From Undibacterium sp. KW1 (lineage in GTDB: Bacteria; Pseudomonadota; Gammaproteobacteria; Burkholderiales; Burkholderiaceae_D), in assembly GCF_009937955.1 (NCBI RefSeq), contig NZ_AP018439.1, forward strand, positions 62,001 through 126,000: a stretch of DNA of 64,000 nt, in the 5' to 3' direction. Both the position numbers and the translations under genes were made by a program. How positions within the stretch are numbered: position 1 is the first letter of the stretch; each line of letters begins with the position of its first letter. Shown here piece after piece: positions 44,011-53,627 of this stretch. The notes under the pieces were generated by a model, which was not told the DNA's origin, did not search any database, and saw nothing but the letters and a program-made list of their open reading frames with translations.

Positions 44011-45297
44011 ATGATTAAAATTGCCGTTGTTTCTTACAATAACGAAGCACCAGCCGATCCGGTTTCTGCTGTATTCGGCCCGGAACCAGCTACCATGGGG
44101 AGAAATGTAGAAAATTTCCTCGCACTGCCCGACCCCAAGCACTTCGTTTCACGTACCCAGGCCAATATCTGGAGTACCGGTAGCCGGCATTTCATCCATA
44201 ACCTCAGTCTGGCCAATCCTGTTTCTATCAATGGCAAGGAAATAGTGGCAGAAACAGATGTGGAATTTCATGCCGGGGACCAAATACAGGTTGGCCTGTA
44301 TGTATTGCGTGCCGACGCCGTAGACCTTGCCGCAGAGGAGCAAGCAAGCGAAGTTGCCAGTGAAACTTTGGCTCCGGCAGCACAGGTGCAGGCAGAAACT
44401 GCTCCTGAAGCTCAAAGCGATGAATTAAAAACAAATACCCAGGCTGAAGCACCGTCAGCCAGCCCGGCAGTGACACGTTTGTCCACCGGCAAAGAAGTGC
44501 CTGCGGCACAGCCCCCACAATTCCTGCTGCGTCCGGAAGTAGTCGCTTCCCAGGGAGATGCTGCTGGCACAGACAACAAATCCGTCGCCCAGGCTGAAAC
44601 CGCAGTCGCTGATGCTCAGCCTGTCCAGGCTGGTGCGGCAAAGCCGGAAGTTGCCAAGGCTGCAAGTGCGCCAGCTACTGCTACCACTAATGCCACTGCT
44701 AATGCCAATGAGCTCATGCAAGCTTTCCTGCAGGGCGCCGGTTTGCAGCAATTGAACCTGGCTTCTGGCCTGACTGTGGAATTGATGGAAACCCTGGGCA
44801 AATTCATGGCGACTTCAGTACAGGGAGCGATGGAAGAGTTGTCCCAGCGCGCATTGCTCAAGCGGGAAGTGAAAGCAGAAGTAACCATGGTTGTCTTAAG
44901 GGAAAACAATCCCTTAAAATTTTTCCCTGACAGTAAAACCGTGCTGACCCAGATGTTGCGTAAAAAGATGCCGGGTTTCATGGCACCTGCTGAGGCGATG
45001 GAAGATGCTTTTTTTGACATACGTACTCACCAGATGGGGGTAGCTGCAGGTACCCGCGCAGTGACCGATGCCATTCTGAAAACCTTGCAGCCCAGCCATG
45101 TGGAAGCACAACTGGGAACACCTGGTCTGATGGACCAGATTAATCCAGGTCGTCGCAAAGCTGCCATGTGGGATCAGTTTAATGTCTTGTATGAAGGTAT
45201 TGCATCCGGCAAGAAAGATGAGTTCCAGGCGATGTTTGGCAAGGAATTTTTGCTTGCCTATGAAAAAGAAGTAGAAAAAGCAGAGTCAAACCGCTAG
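44011..45297 (+). CDS. tagH: TagH, T6SS FHA-domain protein
   Basis: The ATG at 44011 (M-I-K-I-A-V-V-S) has GGAG eight bases upstream; a GTG at 44002 is possible. The N-terminus is an FHA domain (T-M-G-R-N, S-R-T-Q-A-N-I, L-A-N-P-V-S-I-N-G). An Ala/Gln-rich linker leads to the C-terminal TagH domain (K-R-E-V-K-A-E-V-T-M-V, N-P-L-K-F-F-P-D, F-M-A-P-A-E-A-M-E-D-A-F-F-D-I). In T6SS the FHA protein is phosphorylated by PpkA and triggers assembly. pppA and ppkA follow. Confidence 0.88.
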   Translation: MIKIAVVSYNNEAPADPVSAVFGPEPATMGRNVENFLALPDPKHFVSRTQANIWSTGSRHFIHNLSLANPVSINGKEIVAETDVEFHAGDQIQVGLYVLRADAVDLAAEEQASEVASETLAPAAQVQAETAPEAQSDELKTNTQAEAPSASPAVTRLSTGKEVPAAQPPQFLLRPEVVASQGDAAGTDNKSVAQAETAVADAQPVQAGAAKPEVAKAASAPATATTNATANANELMQAFLQGAGLQQLNLASGLTVELMETLGKFMATSVQGAMEELSQRALLKREVKAEVTMVVLRENNPLKFFPDSKTVLTQMLRKKMPGFMAPAEAMEDAFFDIRTHQMGVAAGTRAVTDAILKTLQPSHVEAQLGTPGLMDQINPGRRKAAMWDQFNVLYEGIASGKKDEFQAMFGKEFLLAYEKEVEKAESNR

Positions 45298-45303
45298 TTT
45301 TCT

Positions 45304-46095
45304 GTGCATAAACCTAACCTTAAGCTTGCCATGCATCTGGATGCAGCACAATTTACTGCCATCGGTACCCGGAAAACCAATGAAGATGCACTGGCTTGGG
45401 CAAATGAAGATGAACTTGCCTGTTTTGTGCTGGCCGATGGCACGGGCGGCCATTCTGGTGGTGAAATTGCAGCCAGGCTGGCGATCGATGCGGTCATAGA
45501 GAAATTCGTACGCGAAGCCTCGTTCAGTGCCAGGGCCTTGCGCTCTTATCTGGACTGGGCGATCCTGAAAGTGGCACAAAGCAAGCGGGATAATCTGAGC
45601 CAGCGGCAGATGAGCACCACGATTGCTGCGGTGCTGATAGACCAGAGCAATCGCTGCGCCTTGTGGGCGCACATGGGGGACACCAGGATTTACCAGTTCC
45701 GCCAGGGCAGGATCAAGGCAGTGTCAAAAGACCATAGCCAGGCCCAGCGCCTGGTCGATGCAGGGATGGCAGATTATTCGCGGATACGCCAGCACCCTCA
45801 TCGCAACCGGCTGTTTGCTGCCATCGGTGCCGAGGGCGACAGTGTCCCCGAAGTGACGGCAGATGCCCTAGAATTACGCCATGGTGATGCCTTTCTCATG
45901 TGCACTGATGGTTTTTGGGAATGGGTACTTGAGCATGAAATGGAATTTTGCCTGGCAACGACCAACAGTAGTGAGGCCTGGTTAAGTAAAATGAATGCCA
46001 TTGCAGAAAAAAATATTAGTACGTCAAAGGCAATTAACAGGGATAATTTCTCGGCTTTTGCAATTTGTCTGCATGATGAGCAGGTAAAACGCTGA
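45304..46095 (+). CDS. pppA: PppA, T6SS PP2C-type phosphatase
   Basis: PP2C metal motifs are present: R-K-T-N-E-D-A, L-A-D-G-T-G-G-H-S-G-G-E, W-A-H-M-G-D-T-R-I-Y and C-T-D-G-F-W-E. The start at 45304 lacks a good site; M-H-L-D-A-A-Q at 45331 is an alternative. It removes phosphate from FHA/TagH and so opposes the kinase encoded next. It lies 6 bases after tagH. Confidence 0.9.
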   Translation: MHKPNLKLAMHLDAAQFTAIGTRKTNEDALAWANEDELACFVLADGTGGHSGGEIAARLAIDAVIEKFVREASFSARALRSYLDWAILKVAQSKRDNLSQRQMSTTIAAVLIDQSNRCALWAHMGDTRIYQFRQGRIKAVSKDHSQAQRLVDAGMADYSRIRQHPHRNRLFAAIGAEGDSVPEVTADALELRHGDAFLMCTDGFWEWVLEHEMEFCLATTNSSEAWLSKMNAIAEKNISTSKAINRDNFSAFAICLHDEQVKR

Positions 46096-46132
46096 ATTAA
46101 CCCGAACCGGAAGCCGAAAATGTGGTCAACAC

Positions 46133-47899
46133 ATGGCTTCTGCTTCTAAAAAGAAACTAAGATCCGAGTCAGCCTTGAACACAGAAAAAGCACTCGCCGC
46201 TGCAGCACCAACTGCATTTCATGCAGGTACCGAGAATTGTCTCGCTGTCGGCACGCGGCTAAATGACTTTGAAATCACCGGTGTATTGGGTGAGGGTGGC
46301 TTTGGTATTGTGTATCTGGCTTTTGACCATTCCCTGCAGCGCACGGTAGCCATCAAGGAATACATGCCAGGTGCACTGGCAGGTCGCTCTGCCGATACCA
46401 GTGTGACCGTCAGGTCAGAGCGGCACAAGGCTACCTTTGAAGCCGGTTTGAAGAGTTTTATCAATGAAGCGCGCCTGCTGGCCCAATTTGACCACCCTTC
46501 GTTGGTCAAGGTGTACCGTTTCTGGGAAGAAAACAAGACCGCCTACATGGTCATGCGCCATTACGATGGTCATACCCTCAAGCAAATCGTCAATAAACGC
46601 CCCAAGCTGGTGACCGAAGCCTGGTTGCGGTTTATCTTCAAGCAGATACTGGAAGCGCTCGATACCCTGTACCGTTCCAAGATTTTGCACAGGGATATTT
46701 CACCTGACAATATCATCGTGCAAAAGAATGGCGTGGCTGTCTTGCTGGATTTTGGTTCTGCCCGCCAGATCATTGGTGACATGACGCAAGGCATGACGGT
46801 CATCCTCAAGCCCGGTTATGCACCGATAGAACAATATGCCGACGATGTAGAAATGCCCCAGGGCTCATGGACTGACATCTATGCCCTGGCTGCGGTCATG
46901 TATTTTGCGATCATGAAATCGCCGCCGCCGATATCAGTGGGCCGGGTCGTCAAGGATACCATGCTGCCCCTGCAGGATGGTGAGCATGCAGGTTTCAGTG
47001 CCAAGTTCCTCAAGGGCATAGACCATGCGCTGGCAATACAGCCGCAAGACCGTCCGCAAAGCATGGATGAATTCCGTCAGTTGCTGGGTATCAGCTCGTT
47101 TGCTTCTGTGCGCAAATCGCGCAAGGGCAGGGAAGAGCATGCTGCAGGCATGGCAGAGGGGCAGGATCATGTGCATGCCTTGCCCGTCAAAGATACTTCA
47201 GCCGTCAAAACACACAGGCCGGAAGCCAAAATTGCAGAAGGTGGGACGGCAGTGTCAGCAAAGTCCGGCAAGCTTTTAGTGCCCATGCTGGCGCTAGCCG
47301 CAGTATTGATCGTGGTGATTGCTTATCTTGCCAGTCGCCAGGGTGCTAACAAGCCCGGGCAAACCTTGCTTGCTGCTCCAAGCCCTGCTTCCACTGCTGC
47401 ATCAGCAGCGCAGTCAGTGCCCACTCCAGTATCGTCGGCCGTAGCAGTGCCGCTTGAAAAAACTGCAACAGCGGCCAGCAATGCTGCGCCCGCACCTGCA
47501 AGTGTGGCAGAAGCTGCCGACAAACCAGATCCGGAAAAACTGGCATGGGACAAGCTCAAGGACGATAATACAGTGACGCCTGAGGCCTTGAACGCCTACT
47601 TGCAGCAATATCCGCAAGGCAAATTTACCGAGGCGGCGCAAGCACGCCTCAAAGAAGTCAAGGCAGCCAAGGCTGCGGCGGCCAGCAAACTTAACCTCAA
47701 GCTTGCCATCAAGCCCTGGGGCACGGTTTTTGTGGATGGCGTACAGCAGGGGGCCAGTCCGCCTCTCAAGCATTTGAGTCTGGCTGCAGGCAAGCATAAG
47801 ATCAGAGTGACCAACCCTGGCTTCCCCGACTTCATTACCGAAGTTGAAGCCGGAAAAACCACGACTGCAACCATAGAACATGAGTTCACGAATAAGTAA
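46133..47899 (+). CDS. ppkA: PpkA, T6SS Ser/Thr kinase with PEGA domain
   Basis: Kinase motifs: G-E-G-G-F-G (53-58), Lys75 in V-A-I-K, H-R-D-I-S-P-D-N (186-193), D-F-G (206-208) and a C-lobe P-G-Y-A-P-I-E-Q-Y. A transmembrane helix lies near 380-400 (L-L-V-P-M-L-A-L-A-A-V-L-I-V-V-I-A). The periplasmic part has an Ala/Pro/Ser linker and a C-terminal PEGA domain (P-W-G-T-V-F-V-D-G...G-K-H-K-I-R-V-T-N-P-G). It probably senses an envelope signal and phosphorylates TagH. Confidence 0.92.
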   Translation: MASASKKKLRSESALNTEKALAAAAPTAFHAGTENCLAVGTRLNDFEITGVLGEGGFGIVYLAFDHSLQRTVAIKEYMPGALAGRSADTSVTVRSERHKATFEAGLKSFINEARLLAQFDHPSLVKVYRFWEENKTAYMVMRHYDGHTLKQIVNKRPKLVTEAWLRFIFKQILEALDTLYRSKILHRDISPDNIIVQKNGVAVLLDFGSARQIIGDMTQGMTVILKPGYAPIEQYADDVEMPQGSWTDIYALAAVMYFAIMKSPPPISVGRVVKDTMLPLQDGEHAGFSAKFLKGIDHALAIQPQDRPQSMDEFRQLLGISSFASVRKSRKGREEHAAGMAEGQDHVHALPVKDTSAVKTHRPEAKIAEGGTAVSAKSGKLLVPMLALAAVLIVVIAYLASRQGANKPGQTLLAAPSPASTAASAAQSVPTPVSSAVAVPLEKTATAASNAAPAPASVAEAADKPDPEKLAWDKLKDDNTVTPEALNAYLQQYPQGKFTEAAQARLKEVKAAKAAAASKLNLKLAIKPWGTVFVDGVQQGASPPLKHLSLAAGKHKIRVTNPGFPDFITEVEAGKTTTATIEHEFTNK

Positions 47900-47911
47900 A
47901 GTGTAAGAAAA

Positions 47912-48421
47912 ATGAATAAATTAGCCCAAACGCTGTCTGTGGCTGGTCTGATGGTGGCATGTGTGCTTCTGCAGGGTTGCGAAACGGCGCCCAAGCAGGC
48001 TCCGGCTCCCAAGCCTGTCGTAAAGCCAAAAGAACCACCGCCGCCACCACCTCCTCCGCCTGTAGAGCCTGCAGTTCCTGCGCTGAGTCCGGACGTGCAG
48101 GCATTGAAAGATGGTACGGCCCTGTATGACGGTGGTGACTACAATGGCGCCATCAAAAAAATGGGTGGCAATGAAATCTGGAGCGGTCATAACAAGGATG
48201 TGCAACTGGGCGCCTTGAAAATCATGGCCTTCAGTTACTGCGTGACTTCCCGCACGCAATTGTGCCGCCAGCAATTTGACAAGGCCCTGAAGCTGGACCC
48301 CACTTTCAATTTGTCAGCCGCTGAAATTGGTCATCCCGTCTGGGGACCGGTATTCCTGAAATCCAGGAATGCCGTAAAGGCACCAGCCAAGAAAAAAGAA
48401 AGCACCGCCGTAAGCAAGTAA
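47912..48421 (+). CDS. tssQ: TssQ-family T6SS-associated lipoprotein
   Basis: The signal peptide ends in a lipobox L-L-Q-G-C-E (Cys about 26). A run of nine prolines follows K-E-P, then a TPR-like fold (L-K-D-G-T-A-L-Y-D-G-G-D-Y-N-G-A-I-K-K and C-R-Q-Q-F-D-K-A-L-K-L-D-P-T-F). Position directly after ppkA agrees with the TssQ family found with T6SS phosphorylation genes. Its exact role is unknown. Confidence 0.8.
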   Translation: MNKLAQTLSVAGLMVACVLLQGCETAPKQAPAPKPVVKPKEPPPPPPPPPVEPAVPALSPDVQALKDGTALYDGGDYNGAIKKMGGNEIWSGHNKDVQLGALKIMAFSYCVTSRTQLCRQQFDKALKLDPTFNLSAAEIGHPVWGPVFLKSRNAVKAPAKKKESTAVSK

Positions 48422-48486
48422 GTTAGTACTAAGTGAGCAGATAAGTGAGTAGATACTACCGGCATGGAAGATGCCGGTAGCAGATA

Positions 48487-49698
48487 TCAATCGCGGCCAA
48501 ACGGCGCATCAACTGCATGGCTTTGGCCCGTGAACCAGCGTGGCCCTTGTTCGGTCATGTAGAAATGGTCTTCCAGGCGTATGCCAAATTCGCCTTCTAT
48601 GCAAATCATGGGTTCATTGCTGAAACACATGCCAGCCGCCAGCGGGCGCTGATTACCCTTGACCAGGTAAGTCCATTCATGAATATCCAGGCCTATGCCA
48701 TGACCGGTACGGTGCGGCAGGCCGGGTAACTGGTAGTCAGGACCAAAACCGGCTGCTGCCAATACTTTTCTCGCTGCCGCATCGACCTGTTCGCAAGGCA
48801 CACCTGGCTGTGCCGCATCAAATGCGGCTGCCTGCGCGGCTTTCTCCAGTTCCCAGATATCACGCTGGCGCTGACTGGGTTTGCCAAACACATAGCTGCG
48901 CGTGATGTCCGAGTTGTAGCCATGCAGCTTGCAACCGGTATCAATCAGTACCATGTCACCTTCGCGTAAAAACAGCTCGGCATCCGGGCCATGTGGCATG
49001 GCAGTCGCTTCACCAAAGCTGACAATACAAAATGTTGATGCGCTGCCGCCATAGGCGCGATGCGCCTGGTCAATAAAGCGGGCAACTTCAAAAGAAGAAA
49101 TCCCTTCATGCAAGATCTTTGCTGCCTTCTTTTGCACTTCCAGCGTCAGGTTCTTGACCTGCTGCATGATGGCCAGTTCGGCTGCTGACTTATGCATGCG
49201 GCACTCTGCCGTGATGCTGCTGGCATTGATGATCTGTGCCAACGGCAAGGTGCGGCGCAGCCCGTCGAAAATAAAAAAGGCAGCATTTTCATCGAGTGCG
49301 ATGGTGGTGCTTTTATAACCTGAATCTTGCAGGAATGTTTTGATCAGCAGGCAAGGATCATCTTCTTCTTGCCACAGGCGGATGTCAGCATCTGCGCCCA
49401 GAGTTTCGCGCAGTTTGGAATCTTCAAAACAGGGGCACACATAAGTCAGCTTAGCATCTGGCGTTAGTATTGCTGCCGTCAGGCGTTCACTCGGATACCA
49501 GCGCAGGCCAGTAAAATAATACAGGCTGCTGCCAGCCGGCAAGATCATGGCATCCACACCATTTTGCTGCATTAGCCTGGCCGCCTTTTCTACCCTGGCC
49601 TGACGCTCTGCCGCACTGATCGGGCTGACATCGCTGAAGTCTGTCTGGATGCTGGCTAATTCTAGGGCTGCTGTGGAACCGCCTATGCCTGATGTCAT
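48487..49698 (-). CDS. M24 family aminopeptidase (Xaa-Pro type)
   Basis: The start at 49698 (M-T-S-G-I-G-G) follows GGAG; a longer frame adds 48 residues of low-complexity sequence. The N-terminal creatinase-like domain (A-R-L-M-Q-Q-N-G-V-D-A-M-I-L) precedes the pita-bread fold with metal ligands in V-L-I-D-T-G, S-D-I-T-R, H-R-T-G-H-G-I-G-L-D-I-H-E, N-E-P-M and R-L-E-D. It is a cytoplasmic dipeptidase/aminopeptidase P homologue of 403 residues. The exact substrate is not clear. Confidence 0.9.
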   Translation of the reverse strand: MTSGIGGSTAALELASIQTDFSDVSPISAAERQARVEKAARLMQQNGVDAMILPAGSSLYYFTGLRWYPSERLTAAILTPDAKLTYVCPCFEDSKLRETLGADADIRLWQEEDDPCLLIKTFLQDSGYKSTTIALDENAAFFIFDGLRRTLPLAQIINASSITAECRMHKSAAELAIMQQVKNLTLEVQKKAAKILHEGISSFEVARFIDQAHRAYGGSASTFCIVSFGEATAMPHGPDAELFLREGDMVLIDTGCKLHGYNSDITRSYVFGKPSQRQRDIWELEKAAQAAAFDAAQPGVPCEQVDAAARKVLAAAGFGPDYQLPGLPHRTGHGIGLDIHEWTYLVKGNQRPLAAGMCFSNEPMICIEGEFGIRLEDHFYMTEQGPRWFTGQSHAVDAPFGRD

Positions 49699-50427
49699 GC
49701 TGGTACTCCGGTGTGGGTGTTGATGGATGCGGGGGAGAATAGTATAAAGCGGGGGCTTGGGTCTTGATGGTTTGTGCTTGGGGTTTTGACGAAATCGGCA
49801 TAGTGATGGAGCCTGTGGTGTAATCACTGATCGCTGATGCAATCTAATAAATTGCCACGATTCTCGATAGACCGTATCTTTAATGGCGTCATTCCAGCAT
49901 GTTTTTGGCTGGAATCCAGTGGCGTTCGTTGCGTACTGTTAGGTATATTAATTTCAGATTCGTCGTGTTTTGCGCATTTGTTTTTTGGAATACGCTTACA
50001 CGTAATTTACAATTGCCGGTCGGGGGTAGCCCGACAGCTACTCACTTTTCTTGCCGTCGCCAAGAAAAGTAAGCAAAAGAAGGCGACCCAGGCATAGCCG
50101 CCCCTAAAGGGGTTCCCGTTTGCGCAATACAAAAAATGGGAAGGCCCGAAACTCGCTTCGGCCTTGCCCCTAGGAACATGCGCTTGCAAGCGCATGTCGT
50201 TACGCAAGCACGCAGCAGTGCTCCCTACGCGGGCCGGCCGAAACCTCTGCTACACCTCAAACAGCGGCTCTTCTTTTTCCATTTTCTGCCTCGCAGCAAA
50301 GGCATCGACACATGGAAACTGCAAAAAGTCAAAAGCAAAGTCAAAGACAACCCCAAAAGTCAAGACCGGTTGATTTATCTTTCTGGAGCTTAATGCGGTT
50401 GCCTTTGATCTCTCCTTAGCCCTGCTC
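49699..50427. repeat. intergenic block with several hairpins
   Basis: No gene is convincing in these 729 bases; the short frames have no start context. ACTTTTCTTG and CAAGAAAAGT form a perfect stem at 50042-50068, and CATGCGCTTGCAAGCGCATG (50177-50196) is a perfect 20-bp palindrome. GCCCC-TAAA-GGGG lies between. The block resembles dispersed intergenic repeats rather than a regulatory region. Confidence 0.45.
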
Positions 50428-53199
50428 TTAAAACTTATGCTCAAACGACAATTTCAACACGCGACCACGCAAAGGCAATGGGCTGCCTGGGCGCATTTGC
50501 ATGACAGTTTCGCGGTTGAAGGCGTTGAACAGGTTCATGGTCAGCAGTGTGTTTTTCCAGCCTTTGTAATTGAGCGAGAAATCTACTGTGGTGTCGGCAG
50601 CAACTTTGCACTGATCGACGGCGACGCCACGGTCTATACAACCTTGTTCAGTGTTGGCACTGTCGAGGTCGCCCCAGCTTAATGTGGTGCCGCTGGTGTA
50701 GTAGATGCGGGTGCCTGCGTTCCAGTCGCCGTTGGCCCAGCCGAGTTTGGCGATGGCGCGGATTTTTGGTACGCCGCGACGGCCTACATAGTTTTCGCTA
50801 TAGTCATTGGTGAAGGAACTCCAGCTACGGTAATCAGTCTGGTAATTCATTTCCAGACCGGTACTGAGCTTGCCTGCGCTACCCAGATTCCATTTGCTGT
50901 TGACATCAACGTCGACACCAGCGACCTTGGTCTTGGTCAGATTCGCATATTGCGCACCAATGGTGGCGATAGGACCGATGGTGAAGCCCAGGGGTTTGCC
51001 TGCCAGCTCAGATGCGCGCTGGGCCAGCTCTATGTCCTGGGTCGTCATGACACCACGTTCTACCAGCCCGGCTTTTTTATCTTCATTGGCCAGGGTTTCA
51101 TCGACGCCGAGTACTGAGATTTCATCGCGGCGCTTGATGTTGTAATAATCGATGGTGATGCTGGTGTCTTTGGTCGCTTGCAAGACCAGACCCAGGGTGA
51201 AGCTGTTGGATTTTTCTGGTTTCAAATCCTTGTTCGGCAAGACACGTGCCGGGAAACTGACCGAGCAACCCAGGTTGTAAGCAACGCTGGCATTGGCCTG
51301 ATCAATGGAATTACCTTTTTTCAGGGCATCAGACATCTGTGTCGCCATGGCGTAGCGTTTTGGATCGAGGTAACCATTGTTGAACCAGGATGCGCCGCCA
51401 TTGCCTGTCTCTGGCAAGCTCGGTGCGCGGAAACCTTCCGCTGCGGTACCGCGCAGCATCAGGAAATCCGTGGCTTTGTACGAGAGACCGAGTTTTGGAA
51501 CTACCGCTGCTTCTGTCGTGCCGGATTTGTCTGCGCGCAGAGCGAAACTGCCTTCCAGCTGTTTGGTGAACGGTGCGTTCAATTCAGCAAATGCGGCACC
51601 GACATTGCGTGAGCCTTGTATGGAGACACCGCTGAATTGCACGATTTGTGCATTCAATACATTGTCGCTGCTGGCCTGTTCAAAAGTCTCATGACGCAGG
51701 TCGAAGCCAGTCGCCAGTTGCAGGGGGCCGCCGCCCAGGGCCATCAATTCACGTGAGGCCTTGAAGTCCAAAAAGGTTTGAGTAGAAGTGCCGTGCGAAC
51801 CCATTTCCGGGAACATTTTGTCGAGTACTGCTTGCGAGTTTGTTGCGCCAAATTTATATTCTCCCTTCACGATGGCATCGTAGTAACCATAGCGGTCGCG
51901 GTACAGGTGCTGCTTCTGGGTTGCGGTAGAACTCATGCGTCCTATGGCACCGTCCCATTCCCAGCCCAGATGAGTGCCTTCCAGACCAACCAGAACACGG
52001 TATTGCTTCGCTTCACCCACGTTCTTGAACATCTCTGGATTATCGGCGAAGCGATAGTTCAAACCCACCGGGAAGGAGTAGGGATTGAAAGGGTGACCAA
52101 CCGGTAATTGCGGGTCAGTAAAATACTGCATCTGCCCCTTGATGGAGTCATACCAGGTCAGCGGCACGCCGGTGATATTCGAGCGCGGGACCGAGGTATA
52201 GTAAGTACTCTTGGTGTTCGAGAAATTGACTTCGGCAAAACCGGTCAGGTTGTCACCCAGCTTTTTTCTGCCCATGCTGAAGAAGGCAATCCGGTCGGCT
52301 GCGGGATTCGCATCACTGTCTTTCCAGTAGTCATAACGGCACAGGCCACCTATGAGCAGTGACGGTGCACACCCCGGGGCTGCGGTCGTGAAGGATTTTC
52401 CAGCAAGACTGGCATCGGCATAATTGGCAGGGTAGCGCCCGGTATAGTTGCCGGGGTAAGAGCCGGTCGACAGGGAGGCGCGGTCCGGATTCATTTTCAG
52501 GTACCAGTCCGGCAGTTGTGGAAAGATGTCGCGGTCTTTGTAAGCACCACGATGATAGGCTTCCAGGTGACCAAAGACATTGTAGCCATCTTTCTTCATG
52601 TCGCCAGCACCTACTGTGATAGAGGCAGTCTGGGATTTGTTCAGCATGCTGTTGCGCAGTGATTGCTGGGCACTGGCATTCAGGGTCACGCCCTTGAAGT
52701 CTTTGCGAGTAATGATATTGATGACACCTGCAACAGCGTCAGAACCATAAATCGCCGAGGCACCATCCTTGAGGATTTCTATGCGTTCTATCGCATTCGC
52801 CGGTATCGCATCGATATTCACGAAGGTAGCCTGCAAACCATCAGCAAAACCATAGCTGGGCAGGCGGCGGCCATTCAGCAAGGTCAGCGTTGCAGACAAA
52901 CCAAGATTGCGCAGCGATACACCCGATGCGCCACTGGCCCAGGAGTTGGCACCACCGAGGTCGCTGATGGCACTGCGGTCATTATTGCTAAGATTGTCGA
53001 GGATGTCCTTGACGGTATTGGCACCGCTGTCCATGATTTCCTGACGAGTCAGGACTTGCACCGGCGACGCAGTTTCGCTGTCCAGGCGTTTGATATTCGA
53101 ACCGGTCACAACGACTTTTTGTACCGGTGCAGCATCTTGTGCATAGCTGCTTTGCAGTCCCATCAGCGCAATCGAAATGGCCAATGCGGATTTTTTCAT
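50428..53199 (-). CDS. TonB-dependent outer-membrane receptor
   Basis: The start at 53199 (M-K-K-S-A-L-A-I-S-I-A-L-M-G) gives a signal peptide cut near Y-A-Q-D; 53229 would add ten residues. The TonB box-like V-Q-K-V-V-V-T-G-S and plug domain (S-P-V-Q-V-L-T-R-Q-E-I, I-L-K-D-G-A-S-A-I-Y-G-S-D-A-V-A-G-V-I-N-I-I-T) are followed by a 22-strand barrel ending K-L-S-F-E-H-K-F. N-terminus V-T-G-S-N-I-K-R-L-D fits the subfamily common in oligosaccharide/peptide utilisation. The ligand is unknown. No TonB or peptidase partner is within its operon. Confidence 0.93.
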   Translation of the reverse strand: MKKSALAISIALMGLQSSYAQDAAPVQKVVVTGSNIKRLDSETASPVQVLTRQEIMDSGANTVKDILDNLSNNDRSAISDLGGANSWASGASGVSLRNLGLSATLTLLNGRRLPSYGFADGLQATFVNIDAIPANAIERIEILKDGASAIYGSDAVAGVINIITRKDFKGVTLNASAQQSLRNSMLNKSQTASITVGAGDMKKDGYNVFGHLEAYHRGAYKDRDIFPQLPDWYLKMNPDRASLSTGSYPGNYTGRYPANYADASLAGKSFTTAAPGCAPSLLIGGLCRYDYWKDSDANPAADRIAFFSMGRKKLGDNLTGFAEVNFSNTKSTYYTSVPRSNITGVPLTWYDSIKGQMQYFTDPQLPVGHPFNPYSFPVGLNYRFADNPEMFKNVGEAKQYRVLVGLEGTHLGWEWDGAIGRMSSTATQKQHLYRDRYGYYDAIVKGEYKFGATNSQAVLDKMFPEMGSHGTSTQTFLDFKASRELMALGGGPLQLATGFDLRHETFEQASSDNVLNAQIVQFSGVSIQGSRNVGAAFAELNAPFTKQLEGSFALRADKSGTTEAAVVPKLGLSYKATDFLMLRGTAAEGFRAPSLPETGNGGASWFNNGYLDPKRYAMATQMSDALKKGNSIDQANASVAYNLGCSVSFPARVLPNKDLKPEKSNSFTLGLVLQATKDTSITIDYYNIKRRDEISVLGVDETLANEDKKAGLVERGVMTTQDIELAQRASELAGKPLGFTIGPIATIGAQYANLTKTKVAGVDVDVNSKWNLGSAGKLSTGLEMNYQTDYRSWSSFTNDYSENYVGRRGVPKIRAIAKLGWANGDWNAGTRIYYTSGTTLSWGDLDSANTEQGCIDRGVAVDQCKVAADTTVDFSLNYKGWKNTLLTMNLFNAFNRETVMQMRPGSPLPLRGRVLKLSFEHKF

Positions 53200-53517
53200 A
53201 GTAGGTAGGTTTTTCAAAGTATGCTCCATAGTTTTGAGGTTGCCCTCTGTCTCACCATTCAATCCCTCGAATGAACAGCCATTTCCATTTCACTTTGCGT
53301 CTGCATGTGCATGGATATCTTCCGGGTCTGGTTCCCGCCTTTTTGTGACAGGGCTGGGCCAGCCTTCTCTTTATATGGTGCAAATTCACGCCTGGGTTTT
53401 TACCCTGCTTCGCTCTGCACGGCAGGGGTGTTTGTCATCAGCATGCCTTTGCCAGATCACCGCCAAAATCTGGAAAAAATAAGAAATCCAAATTCCGGCG
53501 GGACTCAAATGTACCAA

Positions 53518-53544
53518 TATAAATATATTTAAGGTATATTTATA
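53518..53544. promoter_or_regulatory. AT-rich dyad between divergent genes
   Basis: TATAAATATA (53518-53527) and TATATTTATA (53535-53544) are perfect inverted repeats with a 7-base centre, in the gap between the TonB receptor and the M9 peptidase gene. It could be an operator or an AT-rich promoter. The remaining 300 bases of the gap show no gene. Confidence 0.4.
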
Positions 53545-53627
53545 AAATATTTGCGGCGTATTTGCAACGCGCTGATATCAAGATGTAAGCTTGTTTTGCA
53601 GCAGAGAAATGAAAAAGGGAGACGGAG

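Noticed and set aside
49990..50300. CRISPR array
   Set aside because: The hairpins are unique sequences without regular spacing or repeated units.
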